Assembly: GCF_008630065.1 (NCBI RefSeq)
Contig: NZ_VWPL01000002.1
Span: forward strand, 62,001 to 126,000
Direction of reading: 5' to 3'
DNA length: 64,000 bases
From: Blastochloris sulfoviridis
GTDB lineage: Bacteria; Pseudomonadota; Alphaproteobacteria; Rhizobiales; Xanthobacteraceae
The notes beneath the pieces were generated by a model. The model ran no database searches, was not told the DNA's origin, and saw only the letters and a list, made by a program, of their open reading frames with translations. Of the stretch, positions 47,139 to 55,750 are shown in pieces. The position numbers and the translations under genes were made by a program. The first letter of the stretch is position 1. Every line of letters begins with the position of its first letter.

Positions 47139-47849
47139 TCAGGGCGTTCCGGCATCCAAGCCGCGGTCGAACAGCGGCACGTCCGGCCGGCGCAGCGGCA
47201 CCACCAGCACGGCGCCGGCGATCAGGCCGCCGATGTGCGCCCACCACGCGGTGCCGTCGTCATTGGCCAGCACGCCATTGACCCCCTGCAGCACGATCCA
47301 GGCGCCAAGCGCCACGGCGGCCGGAATCCGGATCGGGATGCGCATCAGCACCAGCACCCACACCTTCACCCGCGGATGCAAGATGAGATAGGCCGACACG
47401 CACCCGGCCACCGCGCCCGAGGCGCCGACCAGCGGGATCTCCGAGCCCGGCACCGAGGCGACATGGGCGAGGCCCGCCACCACCCCGCACACCAGATAGA
47501 AGACGATGAAGCGGACGTGGCCCATGGCGTCCTCGACATTGTCGCCGAACACCCACAAAAACAGCATGTTGGTGACGAGGTGCAGCCAGCCGGCGTGCAG
47601 GAACATGTAGGTGACGAGCGTCGCCTCGGTGGGCAGGCGCACCAGCTCCGGCGGCAGATAGGCGAAGTCGGTCATCACCGCCGGAATGACGCCGAACGAG
47701 GCCAGCATCGCCTCGGAGGCCGGCTCGCCGACCACCCGCGGCTCCTGGAACAGGGCGTAGATCAGGATGTTGGCCAGGATCAGCAGGCGGGTGACCCACG
47801 GCACCGCCAGATGGCGCAGCGGGTTGTGGTCGTAGAGCGGAACGAACAT
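47139..47849 (-). CDS. Rhomboid-family intramembrane serine protease
   Basis: A 236-residue membrane protein with six or seven helices. The catalytic dyad is Ser144 in GASG (142-145) and His205 in WWAHIGG; Asn94 in HLVTNMLFLWVFG is the oxyanion residue. It therefore should be an active protease; substrates are unknown. ATG 47849 is followed by the conserved MFVPLYDHNPLRHLAVPW start of alphaproteobacterial rhomboids. The host-attachment gene is 110 bp upstream on the same strand with a stable hairpin between. Confidence 0.93.
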   Translation of the reverse strand: MFVPLYDHNPLRHLAVPWVTRLLILANILIYALFQEPRVVGEPASEAMLASFGVIPAVMTDFAYLPPELVRLPTEATLVTYMFLHAGWLHLVTNMLFLWVFGDNVEDAMGHVRFIVFYLVCGVVAGLAHVASVPGSEIPLVGASGAVAGCVSAYLILHPRVKVWVLVLMRIPIRIPAAVALGAWIVLQGVNGVLANDDGTAWWAHIGGLIAGAVLVVPLRRPDVPLFDRGLDAGTP

Positions 47850-47871
47850 CGGGGGCGGCCTCCGCTGCCCA

Positions 47872-47901
47872 GCTTGGCGCCAAACCGGACTGGCGCCAAG
47901 C
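47872..47901. terminator. Perfect 10-bp hairpin between host-attachment and rhomboid genes
   Basis: GCTTGGCGCC (47872-47881) pairs perfectly with GGCGCCAAGC (47892-47901) around a 10-base loop. It lies after the host-attachment stop and 22 bp before the rhomboid start on the minus strand. With no T-run, it may attenuate transcription or affect rhomboid translation. Confidence 0.45.
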
Positions 47902-47959
47902 CGCGGTTGACACCGGCAAGCGCGGCCGGCGCGATGCCGTCCGGTCTTTGCGGGGTGCC

Positions 47960-48418
47960 TCAGCCCGCCAAGAGCCGCTCGATCTCGGGCACAGGATGGT
48001 TGGTGAGCGTCTTGTCGAGCTCGCCGATGATCTTCTTCCGGACCGGATCGTCGAATGCATCGCGCAGCTCGGCCAGCGTCTTGGGGGGCGCCACCACCGC
48101 CAGCTTCTCGAACCGGCCGGCGCGGGCGGCCCCGGCCAGGGCCGAGGCGACATCGCGGGCGAAGCGGGCCTCGGCGATCTCGTGCCAGTCGGTCGCCTCC
48201 ACGGCGCTGCGCCGGGTGCCACCCTCGGCGGAGGCGATCACCCGGCCGGGCCGCTCGCTGCCCTGCGAGGCGGCCGAGGGATTGGCGGGGGCCTCGAACA
48301 CCTCCTGGACGACGAGCTTCAGTTTGTCCGGCGAGCCCTCGTTCTGGAACACCAGGGCCTTGCGGCCGTCGCCGACCAGCACCCAGGCGTCGTGGGGAAT
48401 CCGCACGGCGTCGCCCAT
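47960..48418 (-). CDS. Host-attachment (AttA-like) protein
   Basis: A 152-residue cytosolic protein of the Host_attach family (PF10116) named from Agrobacterium attachment loci. Visible marks are DAWVLVGDGRKALVFQNEGS, the ARFARDVASALAGAARAGRF helix, LAVVAPPKTLAELR and the NHPVPEIERLLAG tail. The fold resembles an eRF1/release-factor-like domain; biochemical function is unknown and the name should not be read as proof of plant association. Confidence 0.85.
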   Translation of the reverse strand: MGDAVRIPHDAWVLVGDGRKALVFQNEGSPDKLKLVVQEVFEAPANPSAASQGSERPGRVIASAEGGTRRSAVEATDWHEIAEARFARDVASALAGAARAGRFEKLAVVAPPKTLAELRDAFDDPVRKKIIGELDKTLTNHPVPEIERLLAG

Positions 48419-48623
48419 TGCATCCTCCGAGTTTGGGGGTCGAAGCTCGCTGAAAGGGTAGTGCGGCGGCGCGGTTCGTCAAATGGCGGCGGGGCGTGAG
48501 CGCTTCCGGCCCTCGATCGGGCCAATCCATTTGGGTTCGCCGGTTGCGCCGCCGCAAGGTGCTTCTGGTCGTTGAAACGATGACGGGCTGCACAAGAGGC
48601 TGGTGTCGATTGAGCGTGTGCAT

Positions 48624-48671
48624 GTGCAATTGTTTCACAATTCCCGGCTTGCGGATGTGAAGCCATTGCAC
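48624..48671. promoter_or_regulatory. Candidate operator of the DUF4160-DUF2442 pair
   Basis: Two inverted repeats overlap here: AATTGT-TTC-ACAATT (48628-48642) and GTGCAAT (48624-48630) with ATTGCAC (48665-48671). The region is AT-rich compared with its surroundings and lies 30-80 bp before the GTG start, where an autoregulator would bind. Confidence 0.45.
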
Positions 48672-48701
48672 TATCCTTCCCGTTCGTGAGACCGCTGGAC
48701 A

Positions 48702-48941
48702 GTGCCCGAGATCGTTCGTCTCGCCCGATGCAAGATCTGCGTCTATCCCGGCGATCATCTGCCGCCTCATTTCCATGTGCGCGGTCCAGGTGTGCGGGTG
48801 TCGATCGATATCGTGACGCACAAGGTGCTGAGGGGAACCGGGGATAAGGCGGCGATTGGCGAGGCCGTTGCCTGGGCCAGCATTCCGGAGCATCGCCATC
48901 GCCTGTTGAGCGAGTGGAGACGGCTCAATGAACGCGACTGA
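48702..48941 (+). CDS. DUF4160 protein (possible toxin of a two-gene module)
   Basis: A 79-residue protein that starts with GTG. It has the DUF4160 pattern: PEIVRLARCKICVYPGDHLP, PHFHVRGPG and the C-terminal WRRLNERD. DUF4160 genes are usually paired with DUF2442 genes, and the pairs have been suggested to be toxin-antitoxin-like, not proven here. It overlaps the DUF2442 gene by 14 bp. The wobble positions are less G+C-rich than in neighbours, which suggests acquisition from elsewhere. Confidence 0.82.
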   Translation: MPEIVRLARCKICVYPGDHLPPHFHVRGPGVRVSIDIVTHKVLRGTGDKAAIGEAVAWASIPEHRHRLLSEWRRLNERD

Positions 48942-49416
48942 TGACATTTTGGATACCGGCCTGACGATTGCCCGGATCGCCCATCTTCGCGTCGTTGGGG
49001 CCAATCAGGTGGAAGTCGTCTGGTCGGAGGGGATCCGTGCCGGGCGGACGGATGTGCTCGATCTCACCCCGCTGATCGGCAGCTACAAGGTCTATCGTCC
49101 GCTGCGAAACAACCCCGATCTGTTTGCCACGGCCCATCTCATTGAGGACGGCGACGTCGTCGCGTGGGACGGTCCCGATCTCGAGATGACGGCCGAGCTG
49201 ATCGAGACGCTGGCCGAGCAGAGCATGAGCCCGGCCGATTTCGAGCGGTTTCTGGTCCGGAACGGCCTGACGCATGAGGCCGCGGCGGCGCTGCTGGGAC
49301 GCAGCCGGCGGCAGATCGAGAATTACCTCCACGTGGGCCCGATCCCCCGCATCGTGGCGCTGGCGTGCTTCGGCTACGAGGCCTTCGTCGCACGGGACCG
49401 CGCCAGGGCGGCGTGA
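48928..49416 (+). CDS. DUF2442 protein with C-terminal HTH (possible antitoxin/autoregulator)
   Basis: A 162-residue protein. The N-terminal about 80 residues form a DUF2442 domain (LRVVGANQVEVVWSEGI, LDLTPLIGSY, VAWDGPDLEMTAEL). The C-terminal part is a helix-turn-helix (SPADFERFLVRNGLTHEAAA followed by ALLGRSRRQIENYL), which could bind the inverted repeats upstream. It overlaps DUF4160 by 14 bp. The arrangement fits an autoregulated small module. Function is inference. Confidence 0.82.
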   Translation: MNATDDILDTGLTIARIAHLRVVGANQVEVVWSEGIRAGRTDVLDLTPLIGSYKVYRPLRNNPDLFATAHLIEDGDVVAWDGPDLEMTAELIETLAEQSMSPADFERFLVRNGLTHEAAAALLGRSRRQIENYLHVGPIPRIVALACFGYEAFVARDRARAA

Positions 49417-49521
49417 TCGGCGCGACGCTGGTTGCACCGGCATTCGATCAAGGCGCGGACGGGCGTCTGTGCCTTGATCGATACGGCCATCGCGTCGGCC
49501 GCAACCGCCTGCCGAGCGCCC

Positions 49522-51198
49522 TCAGTTCCCGCCGTCGAGCACCCGCCGCGCGATCACCTGCGCCTGGATCTCGGCGGCGCCCTCGAAAATGTTGAGGATG
49601 CGGGCGTCGCACAGCACGCGCGACACCGGATATTCCAGCGCGAAGCCGTTGCCGCCGTGGATCTGCAGCGCGTTGTCGGCGGCGGCCCAGGCGACGCGGG
49701 CGGCGAGCAGCTTGGCCATGCCGGCTTCGAGGTCGCAGCGCTTGCCCTCGTCCTTCTCGCGCGCGGCGAAATAGGTGATCTGGCGGGCGATCATGATCTC
49801 CACCGCCATCATCGCCAGCTTGTCGGAGACGCGCGGGAAGGCGATCAGCGGCTTGCCAAACTGGATGCGCTCCTCGGCATAGCGCAGGCCCAATTCCAGC
49901 GCCGATTGCGCAACGCCGATGGCGCGGGCCGCGGTCTGGATGCGGGCGGACTCGAAGGTCTGCATGAGCTGCTTGAAGCCCTGGCCCTCGACACCGCCGA
50001 GCAGGTTCGCCGCCGGCACGGTGAAGCCGTCGAAGCCGATCTCGTATTCCTTCATGCCGCGGTAGCCGAGAACCTCGATCTCGCCGCCGGTCATGCCGGG
50101 GGCCGGGAACGGATTCTCATCCGTGCCGCGCGGCTTCTCGGCCAGCAGCATGGAGAGGCCCTTGTAGCCGGGCTCGGCCGGGTTGGTGCGCACCAAAAGC
50201 GTCATCAGGTCGGCGCGCACCGGGTGGGTGATCCAGGTCTTGTTGCCGGTGACCTTGTAGACCTCGCCTTGGAGCACCGCGCGGGTGCGCAGGCTGGCGA
50301 GATCGGAGCCGGTGTTGGGCTCGGTGAACACCGCGGTCGGCAGCACCTCGCCCGTGGCGATGCGCGGCAGCCATTCCTGCTTCTGCTCTTCCGTGCCGCC
50401 GCCGAGGATCAGTTCGGCGGCGATCTCCGAGCGGGTGCCGAGCGAGCCCACGCCGATATAGGCGCGCGACAGCTCCTCGGAGACCATGCACATCGATTCC
50501 TTGCCGAGGCCCAGGCCGCCATATTCCTCCGGGATCGTCAGGCCGAACACGCCGAGCTCGGCCATCTTGGCCACGAGGTCGAGCGGGATGTAGGCGTTCT
50601 TCAGGTGCCAGGAATGAGCGTGCGGCATCACCTCGGCGTCGGCGAAGCGGCGCATCTCGGTGCGCATCTGCTCGTAGGTGTCTTCAAGCCCGGTGTCGCC
50701 GAAGGTGGCCGACCCATGCGCCGCCTGCATCAGCTGGGTGAGGCGGGCGCGGTTCTCGGCGGTGTTGCCGCGGGCGATCAGCGTCCCGACCGCCTCGGCG
50801 GCGAGCGCCGGGTGATGCGGATCGAGGCCGAGGTCGGCCAAGCGGACGATCTCGCCCTGGCTCATCGGGATGCCGCCGGAAACCTGGGCGAGGTATTCGC
50901 CAAGCCCGATCTCGACCAGCAGCGCCTCGGTCTCGCCGAAGCGGCCGGCATCCTGCATCCGCCCGGCATAGGCGGCGAGCTGGCGCACGGCCTCGACGTA
51001 GGTGGCGAGCCAGGCCAGCCCGTGGGTGGCGCGCTGCTCGCGGTCGAGCGCCGCCGACGACAGCCGACCGTCGGCGGAGACGCGCGCCCGCACCGCGCTC
51101 GTGGCGTCGGCGAGGAGCTGGTCCATCGCGGCGGCGGCGGCCGCGGCGGCCGCGACGATGTCGAAATCGGCGAAATCGCGGGCGGCGGCGCTGCTCAT
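49522..51198 (-). CDS. mcd: Acyl-CoA dehydrogenase with long N-terminal extension, probable (2S)-methylsuccinyl-CoA dehydrogenase
   Basis: A 558-residue FAD enzyme. The acyl-CoA dehydrogenase core (from about residue 165) shows VFGLTIPEEYGGLGLGKESM, TEPNTGSDLASLRTRA, GNKTWITHPVRADLM, GMKEYEIGFDGF and QIHGGNGFALEYPVSRVLCD. About 160 extra N-terminal residues, beginning with an alanine-rich helix, distinguish it from ordinary short-chain dehydrogenases. This size and layout match Mcd, which oxidises (2S)-methylsuccinyl-CoA to mesaconyl-C1-CoA. ccr and ecm in the same window support it. AAAGGA lies 7 nt before the ATG. Confidence 0.88.
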   Translation of the reverse strand: MSSAAARDFADFDIVAAAAAAAAAMDQLLADATSAVRARVSADGRLSSAALDREQRATHGLAWLATYVEAVRQLAAYAGRMQDAGRFGETEALLVEIGLGEYLAQVSGGIPMSQGEIVRLADLGLDPHHPALAAEAVGTLIARGNTAENRARLTQLMQAAHGSATFGDTGLEDTYEQMRTEMRRFADAEVMPHAHSWHLKNAYIPLDLVAKMAELGVFGLTIPEEYGGLGLGKESMCMVSEELSRAYIGVGSLGTRSEIAAELILGGGTEEQKQEWLPRIATGEVLPTAVFTEPNTGSDLASLRTRAVLQGEVYKVTGNKTWITHPVRADLMTLLVRTNPAEPGYKGLSMLLAEKPRGTDENPFPAPGMTGGEIEVLGYRGMKEYEIGFDGFTVPAANLLGGVEGQGFKQLMQTFESARIQTAARAIGVAQSALELGLRYAEERIQFGKPLIAFPRVSDKLAMMAVEIMIARQITYFAAREKDEGKRCDLEAGMAKLLAARVAWAAADNALQIHGGNGFALEYPVSRVLCDARILNIFEGAAEIQAQVIARRVLDGGN

Positions 51199-51281
51199 GG
51201 CGTGTCCTTTCGCAGTTGCGGCAATTGCGGGCCGGCACCCTAATGCCGGTGCATTGGTTTGCAATGGGACGAAAGGCGGGC

Positions 51282-52163
51282 CTATCCGCGCGTTGCCCGC
51301 CACACGCCGACAGCGGCGAGCGCCATGCCGAGGACCTGCACCCAGCTCAGCGTCTCGTCGAACAGGAAATAGGCCTGCACCGCGGCGGCCGGCGGCACCA
51401 GATAGATCAGGGCTGCGGCGCGGGCTACCGCACCGCGGCGGATCAGCAGCAGCAGCAGCGCCACGGCGCCGATCGAGATGGCCAGCACCGACCACGCCAT
51501 CCAGCCGATGGTGACCGCGTTCCATTCCAGCCGCATGTCCTCCAGCAGCAGGGCGGCCGGAATGGTGACGATCAGCGCCCCGACATATTGCACCACGGTG
51601 GTGGTCCGCAGGTCGGCGGTGGCGACGAAGCGCTTCTGATAGAAGGTGCCGAGCGTCACCGACACCATCGCCGCGACATTCACCGCGAGCGGCACCAGCA
51701 CCGCGCTGATATGGCCGGGCTCGGCCGAGGCGATCTTCGGCGTCACCACCAGCACGATGCCGATGAAGCCCAGCACGATGCCGATCCAGTGGCCGGGGCG
51801 GATGCGCTCGCCGATCAGCCAGGGGGCGAAGGCGGCGGTGAGGATCGGCTGCAGGGCGGCGATCAGCGCCGACATGCCGGCCGGCACGCCGTTGGCGACC
51901 GCCCACCACACCCCGCCGAGATAGACCGCGTGGATCAGCATCCCCGACACCAGGCCGTGGCCGATGTCGGCCCGCCGCTGCGGCCAGGGGGCGGCCACCG
52001 CCACGGCGAAGATGGCGAGGCAGAAGCCGGCGAAGGCGTAGCGGGCGCTGAGGAAGGTCAGCGGGTCGGCATAGGGCGCGATCGCCCGGGCGACGATCCA
52101 GCCGGTCGACCAGATCAGCACGAAGGACAGCGGCGCGAGCCGGTTGAGCGTCGTGGCAGTCAT
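51282..52163 (-). CDS. EamA/DMT-family transporter
   Basis: A 293-residue membrane protein with ten predicted helices in two EamA repeats: LSFVLIWSTGWIVARAIAPY near the start, IAALQPILTAAFAPWLIGER in repeat 1, and IYLVPPAAAVQAYFLFDETL in repeat 2. It is a predicted metabolite exporter with unknown substrate. ATG 52163 begins the conserved region. It lies 83 bp upstream of mcd on the same strand. Confidence 0.87.
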   Translation of the reverse strand: MTATTLNRLAPLSFVLIWSTGWIVARAIAPYADPLTFLSARYAFAGFCLAIFAVAVAAPWPQRRADIGHGLVSGMLIHAVYLGGVWWAVANGVPAGMSALIAALQPILTAAFAPWLIGERIRPGHWIGIVLGFIGIVLVVTPKIASAEPGHISAVLVPLAVNVAAMVSVTLGTFYQKRFVATADLRTTTVVQYVGALIVTIPAALLLEDMRLEWNAVTIGWMAWSVLAISIGAVALLLLLIRRGAVARAAALIYLVPPAAAVQAYFLFDETLSWVQVLGMALAAVGVWRATRG

Positions 52164-52398
52164 CGGGGCTTCCTGCGGGACGGAAAAGGGGGCGCCGGAA
52201 ACTCCACGCGGAGCAAGAGGCTCCGATCGGAGCAAGACCCCGCGCAGGGCGCGGATCTCAGGTCATAGCTTAGACGGCTTGCGCGGGGAAACCGCGCCGC
52301 TGCAGCTCTGACCGGCGCTTTCGCCCTTGCCAAACCGGCCGGCACCGACGATCTGATGCCGGCGTTGGCGCCGGGCGGAGCGGCGCACCCGATCGGCC

Positions 52399-52516
52399 TT
52401 GCCGGCGAACCGTCTTCCGACCGCCGAAAATCCCGTTATCGAGAGGCTCTTGCAGGACTGGGGTTTTCGGCCAAACCGTTTCCGGTATCCCCAGAGGATC
52501 GACCGGAAACCGCGGA
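52399..52516. repeat. Composite palindromic element, copy 5 (reverse)
   Basis: Module C is eroded (GGCGAACCGTCTTCCGACC). Module B pairs GCCGAAAATCCCGTTATCG with GGGGTTTTCGGCC. Module A is GTTTCCGGTATCCCC...GATCGACCGGAAACC. Orientation is opposite to copies 6 and 7. Confidence 0.6.
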
Positions 52517-52654
52517 CTGCCAGCGGCCGCGGCATCTGGCCGGTGGTTCCGGTCGCGGATTCTCGCGAAATCTTTGATTTCAGATGAGATAATCCGCGGG
52601 CGTCAACGGTCCCACGCGTCAGCGTCCGGGGCCGTTCGTATTGGTCGTCGGATT

Positions 52655-52705
52655 GTCATTCCCCTTTCGCAAGACCGGTATCCGCTCTTGCGGAGGATGC
52701 TCTAG
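52655..52705. repeat. RIME-like element, partial copy near YihY
   Basis: GTCATTCCCCTTTCGCAAGA and CCGGTATCCGCTCTTGCGG are followed by AGGATGCTCTAG. It is the second-hairpin half of the family and ends 18 bp before the YihY start. Confidence 0.6.
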
Positions 52706-52722
52706 CTTCATCGGGTTGGTTC

Positions 52723-53628
52723 ATGTCGGGTTTGTCCGCTCTTTTCGGTCCCAACGACCGGAAGCCGGGGTCGGCGGACAGGCGGGGAGGTGTGATGCTG
52801 CGGCTGTGGCGAATCGGCTACGATGCGTTCTGGCGATTCGTCGACGATGACGGCTGGGCGCTGGCCAGCCACGTCGCGCTGTCCAGCCTGATGGCGCTGT
52901 TTCCGTTCCTGATCTTCGTCACGGCGCTGGCCGGCTTCTTCGGCTCCAAGGACCTGGCCGACGAGGCGGTGCGCATCATCCTCGAAGCCTGGCCGCAGCA
53001 GGTGGCGACCCCGATCGCCCGCGAGATCCACAACGTGCTTACCCACGTGCGCACCGACGTGCTGACCGTCGGCGTGGCGCTGGCGCTCTATTTCGCCTCG
53101 AACGGCGTCGAATCGCTGCGCATCGGGCTCAACCGCGCCTACAGCGTCAAGGAGACCCGGCCGTGGTACTTCCTGCGGCTGGAGTCGATCGGCTACGTGC
53201 TGGTCGGCTCGATGGCGATGCTGGCGGTGTCGTTCCTGGTGGTGCTCGGGCCGCTCGCCTGGGCCACCGCGGTGCGCTTCGCCCCGGCACTGGAGCCGCT
53301 CGGCTGGACCGTCACCTTCATCCGGCTGGCGGCGGCGGCCTCGGTGCTGATAATGACGCTGATCGTCGTGCACCTGTGGCTGCCGGCCGGGCGGCGCACC
53401 ACCGGCGATGTGTGGCCGGGCATCGTGGTGACGCTGCTGCTGTGGCTCGGGGCCGGCGCCGCCTTCGGCCGCTACCTCGCCGAATTCGCGTCCAACTACG
53501 TCACCACCTATGCCGGCCTCGCCTCGGTGATGATCGCCTTGGCGTTTCTGTATTTCGCCGCGGCGATCTTCGTCTATGGCGGCGAGCTCAATTCGGTGAT
53601 CGAGGAGGAGCGCCGCGGCCTGCGGTGA
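52723..53628 (+). CDS. YihY/BrkB-family membrane protein
   Basis: A 301-residue inner-membrane protein with six helices. Family marks are DDDGWALASHVALSSLMALF, PFLIFVTALAGFFG, ASNGVESLRIGLNRAY and FASNYVTTYAGLASVMIALA followed by FLYFAAAIFVYGGELN. Function is unsettled (once annotated ribonuclease BN; transport proposed). The first 24 residues are not conserved, so ATG 52795 (MLRLWRIGYDAF) is an alternative start. Confidence 0.9.
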   Translation: MSGLSALFGPNDRKPGSADRRGGVMLRLWRIGYDAFWRFVDDDGWALASHVALSSLMALFPFLIFVTALAGFFGSKDLADEAVRIILEAWPQQVATPIAREIHNVLTHVRTDVLTVGVALALYFASNGVESLRIGLNRAYSVKETRPWYFLRLESIGYVLVGSMAMLAVSFLVVLGPLAWATAVRFAPALEPLGWTVTFIRLAAAASVLIMTLIVVHLWLPAGRRTTGDVWPGIVVTLLLWLGAGAAFGRYLAEFASNYVTTYAGLASVMIALAFLYFAAAIFVYGGELNSVIEEERRGLR

Positions 53629-53650
53629 TCCGCCGGGCCTTGCGGTCAGG

Positions 53651-53772
53651 CGGTTTCCGGTTGATCCCTTCGGGATACCGGAAACGGCCTCGCCGAAAAC
53701 CCCTTGTTCCGTAACGGGATTTTCTGTGATCGGAATACGGTTTCCCGGCCGGATCAGCCGGAAACCGTATCA
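53651..53772. repeat. Composite palindromic element, copy 6 (complete A-B-C)
   Basis: The best-preserved copy. Module A: GGTTTCCGGTTGATCCC paired with GGGATACCGGAAAC. Module B: GCCGAAAACCCC...ACGGGATTTTCTGTG. Module C: ATACGGTTTCCCGGC...GCCGGAAACCGTAT. The last TCA (53770-53772) is the TGA stop of the minus-strand gene that follows. Confidence 0.8.
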
Positions 53773-54207
53773 ATCCGACAGGCGCTGGACGCTGAAGTCG
53801 CGCGAGGCGGTGCGCACCGACACCGACCAGCCGCCGATGACGTCGACGAACGAGATCACCACCAGGATGGCGAAGGTCGAGGTCGCAGCCTGCGGCAGCG
53901 TGATGAAGGCCGCCATCGCGCCGACGAAGATCAGGGTCGACAAGAGATGGTCGACGATCGAGCGCGCCGCCGTGCGGGTGGCCTTGAGGATTTCGAGAAA
54001 CAGCAGGAACAGCGCGCTGCAGATCAGCGCGTCCGAGAAGGTCACCCTCCAGGTCGCGCCCGACATCATCGGCACGTCGGCCATCACCGCCGTCCACTCC
54101 ACCCCCGGCATCAGGAAGGCCAGGATGAAATAGATTGCGAGCGGAATGAGCAGAAGCGGAAAACCCACCACGACGGTAACCTCCGGGGGCAACCCGGCGG
54201 ACACCAT
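53770..54207 (-). CDS. Hypothetical membrane protein, 145 aa
   Basis: Unrecognised family. Four hydrophobic segments are visible (VVVGFPLLLIPLAIYFILAF; a short one near DALICSALFLLFLEIL; LSTLIFVGAMAAFITL; STFAILVVISFVDVIGGW), with an extracytoplasmic loop of about 25 residues between the first two and a basic cytoplasmic tail. ATG 54207 is chosen where hydrophobic coding begins; longer frames run into a repeat. It sits between two copies of the composite element, one providing its stop codon. Confidence 0.7.
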   Translation of the reverse strand: MVSAGLPPEVTVVVGFPLLLIPLAIYFILAFLMPGVEWTAVMADVPMMSGATWRVTFSDALICSALFLLFLEILKATRTAARSIVDHLLSTLIFVGAMAAFITLPQAATSTFAILVVISFVDVIGGWSVSVRTASRDFSVQRLSD

Positions 54208-54330
54208 GCGCCTGCCGCGGGTGCGGCAAGGCCGGAACGGCGCAGGCTGCCCCCTGATGATCCCGCGCACGCCCGGACGATCACCCGCCGGCGCGGCGCC
54301 GGCCAGGATCGGTCGAAGACGACATTCAAA

Positions 54331-54453
54331 CGGTTTCCGGTCGATCCCCTCGGGATGCCGGAAGCGGCCTCTCCGAAAAATCCCTGATCGCAACCGGGAT
54401 TTTTCGGCGGTCGGAATGCGGCTGTCCGGCCCGGTCGGCCGGAAACCGTATCA
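54331..54453. repeat. Composite palindromic element, copy 7 (complete A-B-C)
   Basis: Same orientation and nearly the same length as copy 6, only 558 bp away. Module A: GGTTTCCGGTCGATCCCC...GGGATGCCGGAAGC. Module B: CCGAAAAATCCC paired with GGGATTTTTCGG. Module C: GCGGCTGTCCGGCC...GGCCGGAAACCGTATCA. The final TCA is the TGA stop of rpmF. Confidence 0.8.
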
Positions 54454-54636
54454 GTACTCGGCCTTGGGCGTCAGAATCTGCCGGCCGCGATACATGCCGG
54501 TCTTGAGATCGAGATGGTGCGGACGGCGCAGCTCGCCCGAATCCTTGTCCTCGACATAGGTCGGCGCCTTCAGCCCGTCGGCGGAGCGGCGCATGCCCCG
54601 CCGCGACGGCGAGGTCTTCTTCTTCGGAACAGCCAT
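54451..54636 (-). CDS. rpmF: 50S ribosomal protein L32
   Basis: A 61-residue ribosomal protein with the standard start [20 protein letters not shown] and [20 protein letters not shown]. It is of the alphaproteobacterial type without the four zinc cysteines. GAGGA lies 6 nt before ATG 54636. Its stop codon lies at the edge of a composite palindromic element, which probably forms its terminator. It is divergent from ispA. Confidence 0.97.
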   Translation of the reverse strand: MAVPKKKTSPSRRGMRRSADGLKAPTYVEDKDSGELRRPHHLDLKTGMYRGRQILTPKAEY

Positions 54637-54814
54637 GATGGTCCTCGAAAACACTTCCAGCGCGGGTGCCCGCTCGCGCGGTCCGCGAAACCGATCGGAA
54701 AGGTGCCTATAGCCGATCGCTTCGCCCTTGGCCAGAGGCGCCCGACACGGTTGCCGCCCGGGCTTGACGGGGCGGCCGGGCTCGGGCATCGCCCCGGCGG
54801 GGGGAAATTGTCGC

Positions 54815-55750
54815 ATGTCTAACGTGATCAGCCCGGCCGCCTTTTCGGCCCGCCTCGCCGACGTTGCCGCCGCCACGGAAACGGCGCTCGAAACGCTCCT
54901 GGCCGACGGGCCCGAGGCAAAGGGGAGCGACCGCCTGGTCGCGGCAATGCGCTACGGCGCGCTCGCCGGCGGCAAGCGCTTCCGGCCGTTCCTGGTGGTG
55001 GAGACCGCCGCGCTGTTCGGCGTGCCGCTCCAGGCGGCGATGCCGACGGCCTGCGCGCTCGAACTGGTGCATTGCTATTCGCTGGTCCATGACGACCTGC
55101 CGGCGATGGACAATGACGCGCTGCGCCGCGGCCGGCCGACCACCCACATCGCCTTCGACGAGGCCACGGCCATCCTGGCCGGCGACGCGCTGATGACGCT
55201 GGCCTTCGACGTGCTGGCGAGCGAGACCGCCCATCCCGACCCCGCGGTCCGCATCGCTTTGGTGCTGGGGCTCGCCCGCAATTCGGGCGTGGGCGGCATG
55301 GCCGGCGGCCAGATGCGCGACCTCGCGGCCGAGGGCCGCTTCGCCGCCGACCGCAAGCCCCTGGCGCTGTCGGAGGCCGAGGTGCTGGAGCTGCAGGCGA
55401 TGAAGACCGGGGCGCTCCTGGCCTATGCCTGCCATGCCGGGGCGCTGATCGGCGGCGCCTCCGCGGCCGAGACGGCGGCACTCGCCGCCTATTCGACCGC
55501 GCGCGGCGTGGCGTTCCAGACCGCCGACGACCTGCTCGACGCCTACGGCGACGCCGCCACCACCGGCAAGGCGGTGGGCAAGGATGCAACTCTCGGCAAG
55601 GCGACGCTGATCAGCCTGATGGGCACCGAGCGCGCCCACGCCCGGCTGGAGGAGCTGGTGCGCGAAGCGGGCGCGGCGCTCGCGCCGTTCGGCGCACGCG
55701 CCGGCATGCTGGCCGCCGCCGCCCGTTTCGTCGCCGACCGCAAGGCGTAG
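54815..55750 (+). CDS. ispA: (2E,6E)-farnesyl diphosphate synthase / short-chain polyprenyl synthase
   Basis: Condenses isopentenyl diphosphate with allylic diphosphates for quinone, hopanoid or carotenoid precursors. The 311-residue protein has [10 protein letters not shown], the first Asp-rich motif DDLPAMD (93-99) with RRGRPT, and the second in [10 protein letters not shown]. The chain-length region ([10 protein letters not shown]) fits FPP/GGPP synthases; chain length is not certain. The TAG stop merges into a RIME-like repeat (TAGAGCGTCC). Confidence 0.93.
   Translation: MSNVISPAAFSARLADVAAATETALETLLADGPEAKGSDRLVAAMRYGALAGGKRFRPFLVVETAALFGVPLQAAMPTACALELVHCYSLVHDDLPAMDNDALRRGRPTTHIAFDEATAILAGDALMTLAFDVLASETAHPDPAVRIALVLGLARNSGVGGMAGGQMRDLAAEGRFAADRKPLALSEAEVLELQAMKTGALLAYACHAGALIGGASAAETAALAAYSTARGVAFQTADDLLDAYGDAATTGKAVGKDATLGKATLISLMGTERAHARLEELVREAGAALAPFGARAGMLAAAARFVADRKA

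Larger units (their letters stand above)
52164..52722. other. Intergenic region with two palindromic elements (559 bp)
   Basis: No gene is supported. It contains a reverse composite element (52399-52516) and a partial RIME-like element (52655-52705). The rest is ordinary G+C-rich non-coding sequence between divergent genes. Confidence 0.6.
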
